Source of the DNA: Episyrphus balteatus | Taxonomy: Eukaryota > Arthropoda > Insecta > Diptera > Syrphidae | DNA: 64,000 nucleotides | Direction of reading: 5' to 3' | Assembly (NCBI RefSeq): GCF_945859705.1 | Contig: NC_079135.1 | Coordinates: 120,223,551-120,287,550, forward strand | In this document: positions 1-13,172 of the stretch, piece by piece | How positions within the stretch are numbered: the stretch's first letter is position 1 | Layout: every line of letters begins with the position of its first letter | Made by a program: the position numbers and the translations under genes | The notes under the pieces: model-generated | The model's input: only the letters and a program-made list of their open reading frames with translations | The model's database searches: none | Told to the model about the DNA's origin: nothing

Positions 1-3000
1 TATTACAGCCACTATAAAAAATTTCGTATTTTTCTATTCGAAGTTTAAATATTAAAAATAATGCGCAAGACAAGTACATTGATTAATGTATCAGTTTTGT
101 ATTGACTTCTTCTCGACAAATTTTCAGGAATGATTAATCGCACTTTCTCAAAATGCGAAAAAAGTGACAACATTCTTGCAAGAAAAAATAAATTAAAGTT
201 CAAAATTCTCTATTTTTTAAAATTTTATGTATCCAAATAAAGTACCTAAATGTTAATGAAAAAATAATATAAAAAACTTAAAATTTGTTTACAAAGGAAA
301 AAACAAATTCTAAAGTGAATTCAAGCTCTATTAAAGTACGCAATTTGATTTCTTTTAATAAGATGCATTCAAAAAAAATTAAAAGTCGTTAGAATCACAT
401 CTGGGAAAAAGTATTTTTGTTTTAAATAATTGTCTAAGTAAGTAGCCTAAACTGAAATAACAAACAAAATTAATGTCCCGTTTATGAAAATTTGATTTTC
501 CAAAAACCAAATTTAAACATTTTTTAAAAATCTAAAAACTTATTTTTTCAGAGTTTTATTTTTTATTTATATTAAAACTTAATAGGTAGGTGCTTTTTAA
601 TATTAAAAAAAATCCTTTAAAATTGATTCAGTTGTTAGGTTTTCAACGATACCTCATTTGCAAAATTTTGATAAGTAGCTCAGCGTAGCTCACACTTTAA
701 GCCATTTCAAAAATAAATCTTAAATAAGTAACATTTTTTCTGTTGTAATTTTGTTTAAGTTGAAAAAAAATGTGGTTCAACTTATAATAATTGACTCAAC
801 TAAAACAGCTTATTTATCCAAGTAAAGTAAACAGCGCAAGCCGTCTCATCCTATTGAATTGACTTGAATTTCCTTCATCCTTTTGAAGCGGCTGCTGCTA
901 CCTTTTCGCAGACTCATTTCATTTCAAATACGTAATTTATAAATTTACTCTTTTTTATGTCTACGAGTATATAAAAGCATATACATATTTTTTCAGTCAG
1001 ACTGAAAAACATCCTGTGAACTTTTGATTTCATCCTTTACCCATCAGTTACTTTACTTTAAAAATAATGTACACACATATACATTTGACGTATACAATAC
1101 ACCTTTCAAAAGAGGTCTTTCTCATCTTTTTTAAGAAAAAGGAAAAATAAGTAAACCCACTCTTATGCCCACGTCGAGTCCATTTAATGTTTTGATGTAT
1201 TAAGTTTATCCGTGTAAATATTTATCTTTTGCACAGCAAAAAAAAATTAAGGGAAGGAAACGAAATGTTTGAGAAGATCCTTTCACTTTGTGCGTTGAAG
1301 GATTTTACCTTCATTAAATCATGATGAAAATGTTGACAACACCGCCAGGCCATCTTTCCGTCTTCGTCTTCTTTTGACTAATACCTGTATACTTTTTCAT
1401 CTTAAATTTTTTCTTAAATTTCAATTAAATTTAATCCAAAAGGAAATTAAATTCTAAGCAGCGATTATTTTTGTTTTCTGTTATTTGTTGTGTATTTTTC
1501 TTTCGGAATTTTTCGGGTGAAGGTTCATTGGACGGAATTTTGCTTTTCTAAAACGAGAATCATATCCGTTTTTACCCATCTCCATTTTCTACATTTACTA
1601 TCCCCTTCTCCATTTTAATTTCAAATCAGCTAAAGTCGAAGAAGAAGAAAAAGGACACAAAAGACGCAGAAATATACAAAAATGAACGGCCTTTGAACAA
1701 AATTTATTATGCATGACAATTAAATGAATCCTGTTGGATATAAAAATGATAACGATTTGTCAGGCAACGCTTTTTCATCCTCAGTTGATTTTGAGGGTGG
1801 ATTCTTAGAAAATGGATAAGAAAAAGACAAGATAAAAATGTGTTAGAAAGATAATAATTCAAAACACACACAAAAAAAAAATAAAACTAAGCAAGTAGGT
1901 TATGGAAGTCCTTTTTCGGACTTCACAAAACATGGATATTGAATGAATACGTTAGCAAAAACTAGATAAGATGTATCTTAAGGAGGATGAAAGAAGATAA
2001 AAAGAAAATTATGTCAAATTCATCATCAAAATAAGAAGAAAAAAAATAATCATAATACCTCCTTTAAGACCTTTGGAACTTATTTTATTTTATTCCAAGA
2101 CAAGTTGTTGGCTTGAATTTTAAAAATGTTTTACCCAAGTGGATGTTATTTCTTTTTCTTCTTCTGTTTTTGTGTTGGCCTCATTAGCATAAATGTTTTT
2201 TTTTTTTTTGGAAAAAAAAAAACTGAGTGAAGTTCCTTAATATCTCTGGGAAATTAGCATTTTACTTGAGTCCTGTCGTGCAATTTTACCAAACTTATTG
2301 CTGTCAGACATGACGAGGACGGGGTCTTTATGCTACACAGGATACACAGACAATCCTCTCTTCACTCGCATCTTTGCATAATAAAGTAGTTTTTGTCTGT
2401 CAATATGTTGTGTTTTGGATAAAAACACATTCCTTGTTTCTGTCTTGATGCATAAATTTTGTGCTTTAGAGTGTGAAACCATAAAGCCTATGGTTAGTCC
2501 AGAAGAAGTCAGAGATAATAATTGTTTTGACCATGGTTTATATTTTTTGACAGACATTAGATTTTGTCAACTGAATTTTATGATGTCACTTTGCATTAAA
2601 TGGTAGCTATTGTTGATGGAAATGAATGGATACACAAATTACGACAAATTTTGCGAAGCTTAAAATTGTTAAAGATTAAAAAAAAAAAAGTTAAGCAAAA
2701 AAAAATAGAACATTTCAGTACATTTTTTAGTGGTATAAAATGATGAATTATTATTTATTAAATCTTTGGGAAAAATGATAAAAATAATACAAGGTTTAAA
2801 AAAAAAGTATTCAAGTAAAGAAATAATTTTCTACTTTGCAGAAAAATAGAAAATTCCGCAAAGGGTTTAAATGAACACCCCTGCAGAAAATAATTGCGTA
2901 AACAAGGAAAACAAACAGCTGTTTGCTAAACGTCAAATTGAACTTATAAAATTTGTTGAATTGATAAAATAAAGTCAAGCTAATTTTGCAAATACTATGC

Positions 3001-3950
3001 AACAATAAAAAAAATGTATTTTGATGAAATAAAAAAATATTCTGTTTTTAATATTAACATATTTTATTTGTGGTTATCTGAATAATAAGACATAAATCGC
3101 GTTCAAAAAGATATTCCAGATAGCCTACATATATGATAGGTGATTGAGCACACACGTCTTATAAATCGATGAACCATGGCAGCCACCACAAAAAAAGTGG
3201 AGCCATTTTCTCCCGTTCCACTCTCGCAATTTCGCAGTGCGGCACAAAATTTCAATTAAAAATTAAAAATAAACTATTAGAGATACAAAAATCTTCTATA
3301 TTCTATTCTTATTTGAAAGATAATAACCTAAAGTTGAATGCATTTGAAGGATTTTTAAAAATTTCTTAATTTAATAGGGTAAACAGGGGTAAAACGGAAA
3401 GATGAAATTTGGGCTAAAATCTAAACGCGAAGTTGTAGAGAAATAATTTTTATTGCTATAGATATATGAGACTAATTTAAAAATAACTGCATTTAAGAAA
3501 AAATTCTAAAAAAATTTGAAACTATGCTATAACGTTTTTTTTGAACATTGTACACGGCTATGACAAAATGATGATTTTAGGTACGGAAATTTTTTTTTGA
3601 CAATTCTAAAGGTGGCAGGTGAAAGATGAGAGAGTAAAATATTAGGATTTTTTTCCAACACTTTACGTTTCGAAATATGAATTTTTGAAAAACACCTTGT
3701 TTTTAAGGGGTATTTTAGGGAAGTTTTTGATTTTTAGCTTTTTTTGGAGCGTTCAAAAAATTCCAAACTTTTAGGTAATGCAGGTGTAAAAAATTGGAAT
3801 CGTTTAGTCAGTTTTGACTGAATAACAGAAGAAACAAGTTTTTAATAAACACGTTTTTTGACCGTTTTTAACATGGTTTTTTTATTTTTATCTTTTTGTA
3901 TTTAATAGATACAGGAATAAAGTTTACGGAGTAATGATAGACTATGACCA
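1..3950. other. AT-rich non-coding DNA, no gene seen
   Basis: Homopolymer-rich A/T sequence with only short open frames lacking codon structure or recognisable protein motifs. I see no splice-delimited exon, RNA gene or transposon end that I can support. From about 3370 the sequence begins to resemble the dispersed-repeat style of the following region, but no boundary is readable. Confidence 0.6.
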
Positions 3951-3954
3951 CGAC

Positions 3955-4660
3955 TAAATGTGTGTGAAGTTTCAACAATTTTGAGATAACGGTAAAATGA
4001 AATTTTAGAATTCAACAGGTTATAACTTTTGACCAAGAGCAGATAGAAATTTTATTAAACATTTTATAAGCATCCTGATACAATTACCTTTCATTTGGTA
4101 TATCACACATAACGGTACACTAACTACAAGCTACACAATGTTAAATCAAGAAACTTGCGAAAAACCTCAAAACACCAGTGGAGATCTGTTGCCCCCCGAA
4201 CAGCCACCAGTGTGGGAAGTATCGTAATCTCAGTCTGGAAATTCGATATGGTTGACTTTAAAAACTTCTAACTTCTCTTGTAGGCATCTTTGAAATGAGA
4301 TTGATACGTCATGTGAAAGGTGAAATAATAAGCTTTCACATGGTATACTTTTTTTTTTAGGTTGTCAAACAAAAAAATTGATTCCATAGCCTGAGAACAT
4401 AAAAATAAATGTTTTTTTTTTGCTTTTTTTAATGAAATTTGATCGAGTTCAAAAAATTCTAGATCTTTTTGTAGATGTCTGATAGACCTCATCAATATAT
4501 ATATATTTTAAGCTAAGACAATAAGCTTTCAGATGGTATAAAATTTTTATAGGTTGTTAGGGAAAAAAATGGAATTAATGACGTAAGAAGATAAAAATTC
4601 AATGTTTTTTTTTGCTTTTTTTGATGAAAATGATTGTTTTCAATAAATTATTTTTATACT
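3955..4660 (+). repeat. Dispersed repeat R1, partial copy 1
   Basis: Shares ordered blocks with copies at 8120-8965 and 21365-21995: a 'gagataacggtaaaa' block, 'tatcacacata', 'gtggagatctgttgcc', 'tggttg(a/g)ctttaaaaa', 'agctttcagatg' and 'ataggttgt'. It is diverged and lacks the beginning seen in the other two copies. It has no coding potential. The superfamily is unknown. Confidence 0.7.
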
Positions 4661-5691
4661 CTTTGCGCATTATAAAAATTTAAAAATAAAAGAAAAAATA
4701 CTTGGCTTTTAAATTGCATAATTTTTTTTGTAAGCTTTTAAAATAAAAAAATTAATATAATGAGAAAATAAAAAAAAGTATTTTTTTTAGCTTTTTTTTG
4801 TAAATTATGATTGTTTGAAGAAAGTAAACTCTTCAATTGACTCATTTTAAACAAAACCACACAACCTGTTTTCTGACGACGTTATCACGTAAAATCATCG
4901 TCCGTAAACCGGCTTCACAGACAACCTCTTTTTTTTCTACGGTTTCTGCTTCAAATTTGTGTGATAAAATTCTATGATTTGCAGAATTTTTTTCCCATAC
5001 AAATTTTGACAGCTCATTTCTACCGATAGAAAATTCTACGGTTTCTATGGGTTTTCCGCGCTTACGTGAATACCCATATTAATTCAAGTTACAATTAATA
5101 TCAAAGGAAAAAAAGTAGCTGTCTGTAAAATTGGATTACGAACGATAATTTTACTTCATAACGTCATAATTTAATTTTTGAAGCTCAATACATACTATAA
5201 AGAAGCAAACAAAAATGAATTAAATTAAAAATCAGCATTTCTCATTATGTAAATTTTTTTTATATCCGATAAGCATTATATTTCTTCTAAGGAATTAAAC
5301 CATAGTATTTTTCACACATTTTTCGAAAAAAAAAAAAAAAAATTCTCTTTACACATCATATTGTCAATATTTTTGCATACCAACCTATAATAAATTTTAT
5401 ATCCTCTGAAATCTTATTATTTAAGCTTTCAATATTCACCTCAATCATGTTTGGACGACATCTAGAAAAACAGCTGGAATTTATTGAATGCAGTCAGTTT
5501 TCATAAAAAATCTCGATTTGATCCTTTTTTTTTTATTTGACAACTTATAACAAATCTTATAATTAAAAAGTTTATCTTTTAGCCTTTAAAAATATTCCTC
5601 AAATATATTGGTACAAAAAAAGTTACAACTTTTTGAAGACATCCATGTCAAAATTGAAACTGAAATGACGTTACTTCCCTCACTGGTGGCT
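4202..5691. mobile_element. Putative TIR-bounded element (AGCCACCAGTG ends)
   Basis: The left end AGCCACCAGTGTGGGAAGTA is matched at 5670-5691 by the inverted AGCCACCAGTGAGGGAAGTA. This is an inverted repeat of at least 20 bp with one mismatch, about 1.49 kb apart. No matching target duplication is visible, and the left end lies inside an R1 copy. It may therefore be a true element or an inverted pair of repeat fragments. No ORF for a transposase is present. Confidence 0.45.
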
Positions 5692-8119
5692 AGTGTCGGA
5701 AAATGATCTCCCACAGGTGTTTTATTCTCGCTCGTCCCGATCCGTGCAAGGTTCGTACAGTCGTTCCATACCTACACATTCCTACATTCACGTTAAGCGA
5801 ACCACCCGAGTGGGTGGTGTTGGGTTTTTTCTTCGTTACGAAATTTCTTGATTCGGTCGCCGCACTAAAAGCCCGCGATAATCTATGCAAAGCTTAAAAA
5901 TTGGAATTTTTTTATTGTTGCCAACATTATAACGCCAAAATATATGGTACAAAATTAAAATAAATTTTAACGCCATATTGACTCAAGCTAACGTGCTTAA
6001 AAAAATATTTGATTTAATATTTAAATTTAAATATTATACCTATTTATTATATTTATATTTTATTTATTTATTCCAATCATGCATCAAAATTAATAAGATT
6101 CAAGAAAATTATTCAAAAAAATCAATCAATTTTTAATTTGCTACAAAAAATAAAAAAAAAATACTGATTTATTTTAATTAAAAAAATATTCAATAATTTA
6201 TGCATCCTTTATTTAATAACAAACAACAACTAAATCTACATTCGTTAGTGCTTCAACATTTATAATATATTCACCCAAATAAAAAAATGAACAAAATAAT
6301 AAAAAAAAAATAAAATACACAACAACAGAATATATTCCAATGGAAAACCCTCAGTTAAATTTACGCTCGTTAACGACCAATTTGGAAAATTATTCACCAA
6401 ACATCAAATAAAGAGTCGAACGATTTGTGAACGTAGTGGGTAATGCTAGGTCCTTTGACTTTTTTTTTTTTTTGTTTTCTTTCTAAAAGCCAAAACAAAT
6501 AAAAATATAAATTCTTTTTCTCTTTCCTCAGAGCAACAAAAAAAAAAAACACATAAACAAGAAACCCTCACAGATGGAAAAGAAGAAGAAGAAAGGGTCA
6601 AGAACATATCCCCGAGAATACTCAAAGTTCAAAATTTATAAAATTCAAATGGTAAACAGCATCAATGAAAGGTCCGTAGCTTAAAACTCAATTAAAGGGG
6701 GGAGGGGGGTCATTGATTTTGGTATGGTAAATAGTTCTTCCTTACTTCCAAACGTCAGGCATTAGATGTTGGAAATTTACTTTTCTTAGGGACCACCATC
6801 CATAGTCTTGGATAAACTAGCAATTAATGGACTATATTAGAACCTAAAGAGGCCGAATAGCACTCAACTTTCAAACTGAATTAATTTCGCATTAAAAACG
6901 AAAGTTGAGGATATACTTCAGACAAAATAGACATAAAAAAGTGCAAACCCAGATATATTTTGTACAGAGCTGAAAATTGATATAGAGAAACATCGATTAA
7001 ATTAAAATGTCAAAAATCCCTAAAAGTCCCATGTGTTGTGTGCATGAAATGCTATTCAAGGTTAGGTATATAACGAAAATTTTGGTTTTTCATTTATAAC
7101 TTTGAAACGGGTTAAGCTATCAAAAAAAAAAAAAAGATGAACCTAAAATTTCCTAAAAAAAGTTTCCACTTGTTTTTGCGAGCAATCGTTTAAAAGTTAC
7201 CATGATTTTAAAATGTGTCAAATGTCGAATAACGATTTTTTGTATCATACTCTTCAATTGAAAAGTTGTATTTTTTGTATTAATTAAAAATAATTTTGAG
7301 CGGAAGTAACAAAATACTGTTGCAAAGTAGGAATTAGGGTGGTAAAAAAATAAAATATAAAATATAACGTTGTGAAATTGCAAGTCGCTACCTTAAGCGC
7401 AAGAGGGTGCTGATTACAGTTAAGGGCCATTTGCTGAAACGATGCTTAAATATTTAAGTAGAACATAAACTCTTATTCTCTACTTTTTTTTTAAATTATT
7501 ATTTCTATGTTTTTTCAAAACCAAACTAAGGGGTGGCCCAACCACTTTTTGAAAATTTTATTTTTCCCATACAAGCGTGGACCACCTTAGTAGGGATTTT
7601 TCGAAATTTCACAAAAAACTGCATTAAATCGAAAACATTAAAAATTTGTGATGAACAAGTTACCAAATTCTGAGAGCCCTTTAGTTCAGCATATTTCTTT
7701 TTGATCCATTACTTTTGGGTCACCCTGTATATATAGGAAATATCGTTTTTTGCCAATTTTCTTCAAATGTTCGATATTATCAAAACAAAAATTTCAAACA
7801 ATTTGTTGTAATTTAGTTTATATTTCTCAGAGCTTTTAAAATAGCAAAAATATTTGCGGAAAAATAAAAAATTACGGTTTTTTTGTACTTGACTTTTCGA
7901 AAACGCGGTTTATGAAAAAAATTTTAAATTTATTTCATAGATCATGATGCTTTTTAAAAAAAAAGCTTAAATGTGCTTTTTGGTACTTGCCATCGATAGT
8001 TTAGAATACATTAGGTTTTAGGGAGAACACTATTCAGCTATAAAAATTGAGAAATCTTCCGGGTCAAAACTTCGCAGTTTTGTCTGTAGCTTATTTTAAG
8101 GTTAGAAACGCTTAACATG
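5692..8119. other. Non-coding, AT-rich; GC-richer patch at start
   Basis: 5692-5890 is noticeably less AT-rich than its surroundings and contains a small hairpin (CCACCC...GGGTGG near 5800). Both strands are open there for about 65 codons, but nothing is recognisable. The rest is A/T homopolymer-rich with no supported gene. A short inverted pair (AAGGGGTGGCCCA / TGGACCACCTT) lies near 7528-7588 and could be a tiny decayed element. Confidence 0.5.
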
Positions 8120-8965
8120 AGTTATTGAAGTGAAAACTTCTTTAATATTGTATTTGAAACAAGATGAAACGAAAAATCGACAGGAAAAATCAATTGATTA
8201 TAAGTTTTATATAGATAAATTAAATTATTTTAATAGATAAATGAATGAAATTTATACTGTAGATAGATAATTAAATAAACTATGATTGTGCAAAATTTCA
8301 ATTAATTTCTTATTCGATATCCTGAGATAACGGTAAAAAGATGTTTTTTTTCTACAGACGTTGTATTTTTTGATCTAGAGCACATAAACATTTTATTTAG
8401 CTTTAATACGCATGCGATAATATTACCTTTTATTTGATATATCACACATACGGGCAAGTGCTCTACAAGTTACACAATCTTAAATTTAAAAACTTGAAAA
8501 ATACCTCAAAATACCTGTGGAGATCTGTTGCCGATGACCAGGCTGGAATTTCGACATATGGTTGGCTTTAAAAAATTCTTACTTATTTTTTTACTTATCG
8601 TAGAAATATGATTGAAGCGTCATATTAAAAGTGAAATAGGTTTCCAGATGATATAAATTTTATCATAAGAGAAAAAAAGATTGATTTTTTTGCTTTTTTG
8701 ATGAAAAGTGATTGGGTTCAAAAAATTCTAGCTCTTTTTTAGATGTTTTATAGACACGGTTAATATAAATAGATACATATAAGCTTTCAGATGATATAAA
8801 ATTTATTATAGGTTGTCATATAAAAAACATGGATTTACAGGTGATAAAATACAAAATAGGTAGAATTTTTCGATTTTTTTTTTTTTTTGCAAGAAAAATG
8901 ATTTTTTAAGGTTTCACTTCTACCATGTGTGAATTGCACACATGAAGTTTTTTTTTTGTTAAACT
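8120..8965 (+). repeat. Dispersed repeat R1, copy 2
   Basis: Aligns by eye with 21365-21995 from 'gaagtgaaaacttctttaatat' style sequence, through 'gaaacaagatgaaacgaaaa', 'gatgaatgaaatttatac' and 'tatgattgtgcaaaattt'. It ends at a short hairpin, 'catgtgtgaattgcacacatg'. The same hairpin-like end appears in copy 3 near 21972-21988. Non-coding; superfamily unknown. Confidence 0.75.
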
Positions 8966-9983
8966 GCTGTTTTTTGGTGTGTTGGTCGACGAGTTACTTT
9001 TTTTTATATCAAATCAAAATTAAAACTAAACACATATCTATATAGGAATTTCACCCCCAAGCTACTTGACTTTCTGACTTTTAAGTAGACGTTTATGCCT
9101 TTAATTTTAATTTAAATTCATCTTTAAACTCGTCGAATTTTTCTTGAGTTATTCGTCGAAATTATCATACTTTTTGCAAAAGACTGTTTTGTATTTAATT
9201 GTTTATCAATCTCATTATATGCCTGGAACTTGTAGATTAATTTTTAAAGTTTTTTATAAATGAACTGGTATTGTTCACAGTACATTGAACAGTGTTTCCC
9301 TCCTCCAAGCTACGACACTGAATTTTTCACAATTCAACACCACACAAACGGTCAGGGTTAAAATGCAAATCAGTTTCAATTGATTGTCCTTATTACCATT
9401 TTTCCCGTCTTTTTTTGTATTGGCAGCTCCAAACGAAACAAAACAGAAAGAACCAAAAAAACAAAACAAAAAAATATAAATGGCAAAAGCATTAACCATA
9501 GCAAAGAAGAATACAAAAAAAAACACCCCCTAAAACCGAGAAATTAGCTTCGAACTTGGATTCAAGTTGAGGTGTCAGCTAAATTCAATTTCTGTTCTAT
9601 TCGATTGAAATTGAAAGAGGATGTGACCATTTCTTTTTTTTTTTCTACACCAATAAACTTAAGCAAATTGAATTTAATAGCTTAGTGGGATCATTTGGTG
9701 TTTATTTTTGTGGTGCAAATTCAACTATTTTATACTCCTTCATTTTGAAGGATATTCCAAAGTAGTTGTCTCAATATTAGGTATATTTCCTCAAGGACCT
9801 TTTATCTTGAATTTAAATTTTACAAGGAATTAATTTAAATTAATTGTCAACGCAATAATGTTAAGTTTTGAGAAGATGCAAACTATGACATGTTGGTATT
9901 GCTATGTGCTCCTTAAAGGATATCACAATATCAAATTAGAAGCACTTAAGTGCGTTTGATGAATTTTGAAATGAAGTTGTCCT

Positions 9984-9986
<3 letters not shown>
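8966..9986. other. Non-coding, nothing recognised
   Basis: AT-rich sequence without a supported gene. A minus-strand frame at 9275-9526 is open for 83 codons, but it reads as a phenylalanine-rich string from poly-A/T tracts and is judged spurious. Confidence 0.5.

Positions 9987-10025
<39 letters not shown>
9987..10025. repeat. (GT)n microsatellite
   Basis: An almost uninterrupted GT dinucleotide run of about 38 bp. It is followed by a short TGGAA-type tract (ATGGAATGGAATGGAATG near 10040-10057). Confidence 0.95.
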
Positions 10026-10026
<1 letters not shown>

Positions 10027-11321
10027 AGGAAATGTGCAGGATGGAATGGAATGGAATGTCTCAGTTCACAACCAAAATATTTCTTCATTGCATCTATAGC
10101 AAAATGTAATTTGAATCATTCAAGGACTTGCCATCAAAGGATCTCTCTCTACTCTGCAATAGTGCATAGGAAATTTGTGTATGTTTTTGCATATAAATAA
10201 GAGTAGTTACCTCTTCTAAAATACAAATACTACACAAACACAAATACACAAACACATCGTTTTAGTCATATCAAATGGATTTGCTTTTCATATAATGAAC
10301 TTCTGTCAAAGGCAAATTAAATATTAAGACAACAAATATCAAAGGACTAAATGTCCTTGTAGTAGAGTATGTGTGTATTTTATATCCTTTTTTGGAATGA
10401 AAAAAGGTTTGTGGCCAAATTGGAAACATTTCATTTTAATGGGTACAAAATAAATGGATTCACATTAACATGATACTCTGGATTATTCTTTTAGCCTTAA
10501 AAACAAATGTTTGTCCTTTCAACCAAATGCGGGCTTAATTCATTTTTTATGTGTTCCTTTTTTTTTCAACTGTTATTTTTTTGACCAAAAAAAAAAAACC
10601 CATTTGAAATGCTAAATGAGTGTCGTAATTTGGCGAAGCATAAAATCTTCTTCAAGGAAAAACGATAAGCAAATTGTACGAAATAAAGTATCCTTTTCTT
10701 TGCTTTTAATTAGTTACACATCACTGGAGTTAAAGGATGAAGGAGGAGAGTAGTAGCTAGAATTAAATGGCAGGTATAAAGTCAGGAATGGATTGAGAAG
10801 AAGTAACGAAAAAAAAAAAATGTAGAACAAGTCAATTAAAGTCGGAAATACCAGCTTTAAGTAGGAGATGCTGAAAACGCACAAGGACGATATGATGACT
10901 ATGACAAACGAGAAGTACGACAACCAACGATAAGGAAAACGAGAGAACGACAACGACGAGATGGAAGATTGTGCTTATTTTAATCCTTTTTTCGAGAGTT
11001 TTGCTTAATTTAATGCCATGGTAATGTTACTGTGTGGTTTCTAAATGAGAAGTTCTTAGGAAAAAGCTTTTATATTTTGTAAGACTTCCAAAAAAAAAGG
11101 ATGATGAAATTAATTTACTTATTTTGGGAATTAATTTTTGTTACTTTTTGCTGATAAATCGAAATTGTGGTTGTGATTGAGGTTAAATACGATTATTACT
11201 TAAGTTGCATAGATTTGTAACTCTTAATTAAATTAATATAATATTTGAGACCATGGTTTTTGAATTTAAATTTTAATTTGTGAGGTAAACTCGCAGCTTA
11301 TTTAAAGAAAATACACAAAAT
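10026..11321. other. Non-coding, nothing recognised
   Basis: No supported gene. The 10714-10953 minus-strand frame is low-complexity Phe/Ser/Leu and is judged spurious. Confidence 0.5.
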
Positions 11322-11437
11322 ACGGGTGGCAATGGTACAATGGATGTAGTGGCTTCACTACTAACCTGGAGGTGTGTTATCGAGGCCTACCTTAGGCAGC
11401 ATTCTTTTATTTATTCCTCAGCTTGGACGCCACCCGT
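11322..11437. repeat. Small inverted-repeat module with tRNA-like A box
   Basis: ACGGGTGGC at 11322 is matched exactly by inverted GCCACCCGT ending at 11437. Inside, TGGTACAATGG fits a pol III A-box pattern, followed by a GTAGTG/CACTAC hairpin, but the downstream B-box match is poor. It could be a decayed SINE head or a tiny MITE. No TSD was found. Confidence 0.3.
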
Positions 11438-11659
11438 GGGATTATATGAGATAATAAATCATCCTACTCTCAATTCACTGTACCAACAAAAATGTGTTCC
11501 TATCATTCTATTTCTTCTAACAAGTGCCGTGCAACATGCATTATAAAACCTTAGGTCTTACAGGTATATAAAGTTAAAATTATTTTTAAAAAAATCTTAA
11601 AACTCCCCAAAAGTAGAATCAATATGGTTGGTTCGAAAAAAGCTAATACATATCTTCTT

Positions 11660-12345
11660 TTAAAATAATTTTTTTATAGGTAGATATGTACCTATAGGTA
11701 TATAAAAATTTTCTAAAAATGTTCACAAAAAAAAATTGGTAAGCCATTTTGATATAATAAATTTACACTTAAAAACCAAATTTAAAACTATTTCACTAAC
11801 CCGTTTTCAAAAAAATTGATTTTTCAAAAAAAATTGAAATATTTTTTTTTTATAATCCAAAAATGTGTGTTTTTTGAGAATTTTCTAAAATTTTAATAAT
11901 AATACGGTTACAAAAATGCTTTTGTACAATAGTTTTCGTTGAAATCGGGTTTGTCTTGTTAGAGATATTCAGAAAACAGAAAAACGGTTTTATGGCAGGT
12001 ACCGTTTGTAACGGTTCCAAAAAAAATGTTTGTTTTATCTGTAAGATTACACACACAAATTTTAATCAAAATCGTTTTGAAAAAAAAAAAAAAATACTTT
12101 TCTATTTCTGTTATATGGGAGGTACCGTTAGTTTTGGTCCATAAAATAAAATTCCAATTTCCCCTCTAGAGAATCACTTAAAACTGTTAAATACCAAGTT
12201 TGAAGAAAATCGCTTTTCTAGTTTAGGCTGTAACTTGCGAGGTATATACAGACAGACAGAATTGCAGGACCAACTTTTCTGGGATTCTCCATCATCGTAA
12301 TTTTTTTTTAGCATTATAAACTTTTCCTATAGTATGATCCTGAAC
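11660..12345 (+). repeat. Dispersed repeat R2, copy d (partial)
   Basis: Matches copy a (24774-25735) in order: 'aattttctaa', a 'taagccattttga' block, 'ggcaggtaccgt', 'agaatcac', 'aggctg', 'cagacagacagaattgc' and 'ttctccatcatcgtaat'. The conserved left end of the family (TGCACGACTGGGG...) is absent here. The repeat contains no coding frame. The 'gacagacaga' tract near 12250 is a short internal microsatellite. Confidence 0.75.
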
Positions 12346-12484
12346 TTTGCAGACAATTTGTCTGCTGAGGTTCGGACAGCCGACAAAGTCGCAAAACTCG
12401 ACTAGTTTTTAAAAAATAAACGCCAATCGCTTTGTTAAATCATAATCTAGGCCAAAAAACGCAAAAAATACAAAAAAATTAATT

Positions 12485-13172
12485 TAAAAAGTTTTGGACT
12501 TTCGTCACCACTGTAATAATGGACCCATTTTAAAAAAATAAATGTTAATCAGTTCGATTAATCAAAATCTAGGGGCGATATTTTTTAGCTTTTTTTTATT
12601 TCTCTTAACAAAAAAGTTATGACCAAAAAACTCAAAAAACACCAAAAATGTATTAAACAAATTTTGGACTTTCGTATCCACTGTAATAATGGACTGATTT
12701 TCATAAAACAAATGACAATCGCTTTGTTTTATGAAAATCTAGGGGCGATATTTCTTAGTTTTTTTTTTTTATTTGTCTTAACAAAAAAGTTATGGCAAAA
12801 AAACGAAAAAAAAAACATCAAAAAAATTATTTTTTTTTAAATTTTGGACTTTCTTCACCACTGTAATAATAGACTCATTTTCATAAAATAAATGGCAATC
12901 GCTTCGATTAATTAAAGATTTTTATAAAACAAAGTGATTGTCATTTGTTTTTTAAAAATCAGTCCATTATTATAGTGGTGACGAAAGTCCAAAATTTAAA
13001 AAAATAATTTTTTGATGTTTTTTTGCGTTTTTTGGCTATAACTTTTTTGTTAAGACAAATAAAAAAAAAACTAAGAAATATCGCCCCTAGATTATGATTA
13101 ATCGAAGTGATTGCCACTTATTTTTTGAAAATGGGTCCATTATTACAGTAGTGACGAAAGTCCAAAAATTTA
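12485..13172. repeat. Tandem repeat of ~175-bp units followed by inverted copies (foldback-like)
   Basis: Three direct units begin with 'ttttggactttcgtcaccact' style sequence near 12492, 12664 and 12843 (about 172-180 bp apart). The array then reverses: near 12968-12992 and 13147-13163 the complement ('tagtggtgacgaaagtcc') appears, with the inverse of 'aggggcgatatttctta' at about 13077-13090. The whole block can fold into a large imperfect hairpin. Termini and TSD are not resolved. Confidence 0.8.

Noticed and set aside
5690..5897. Opposed ~65-codon open frames in a GC-richer patch
   Set aside because: Both strands are open because stop codons are rarer in GC-richer DNA. Neither peptide has a recognisable motif or splice context.
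7526..7590. Tiny element with AAGGGGTGGCCCA / TGGACCACCTT ends
   Set aside because: The inverted ends are short and imperfect, the segment is only about 65 bp and no TSD is visible.
11322..11437. tRNA gene suggested by TGGTACAATGG
   Set aside because: The anticodon-type hairpin has the wrong loop size, no good B box follows, and the terminal 9-bp pairing does not fit a tRNA acceptor stem.
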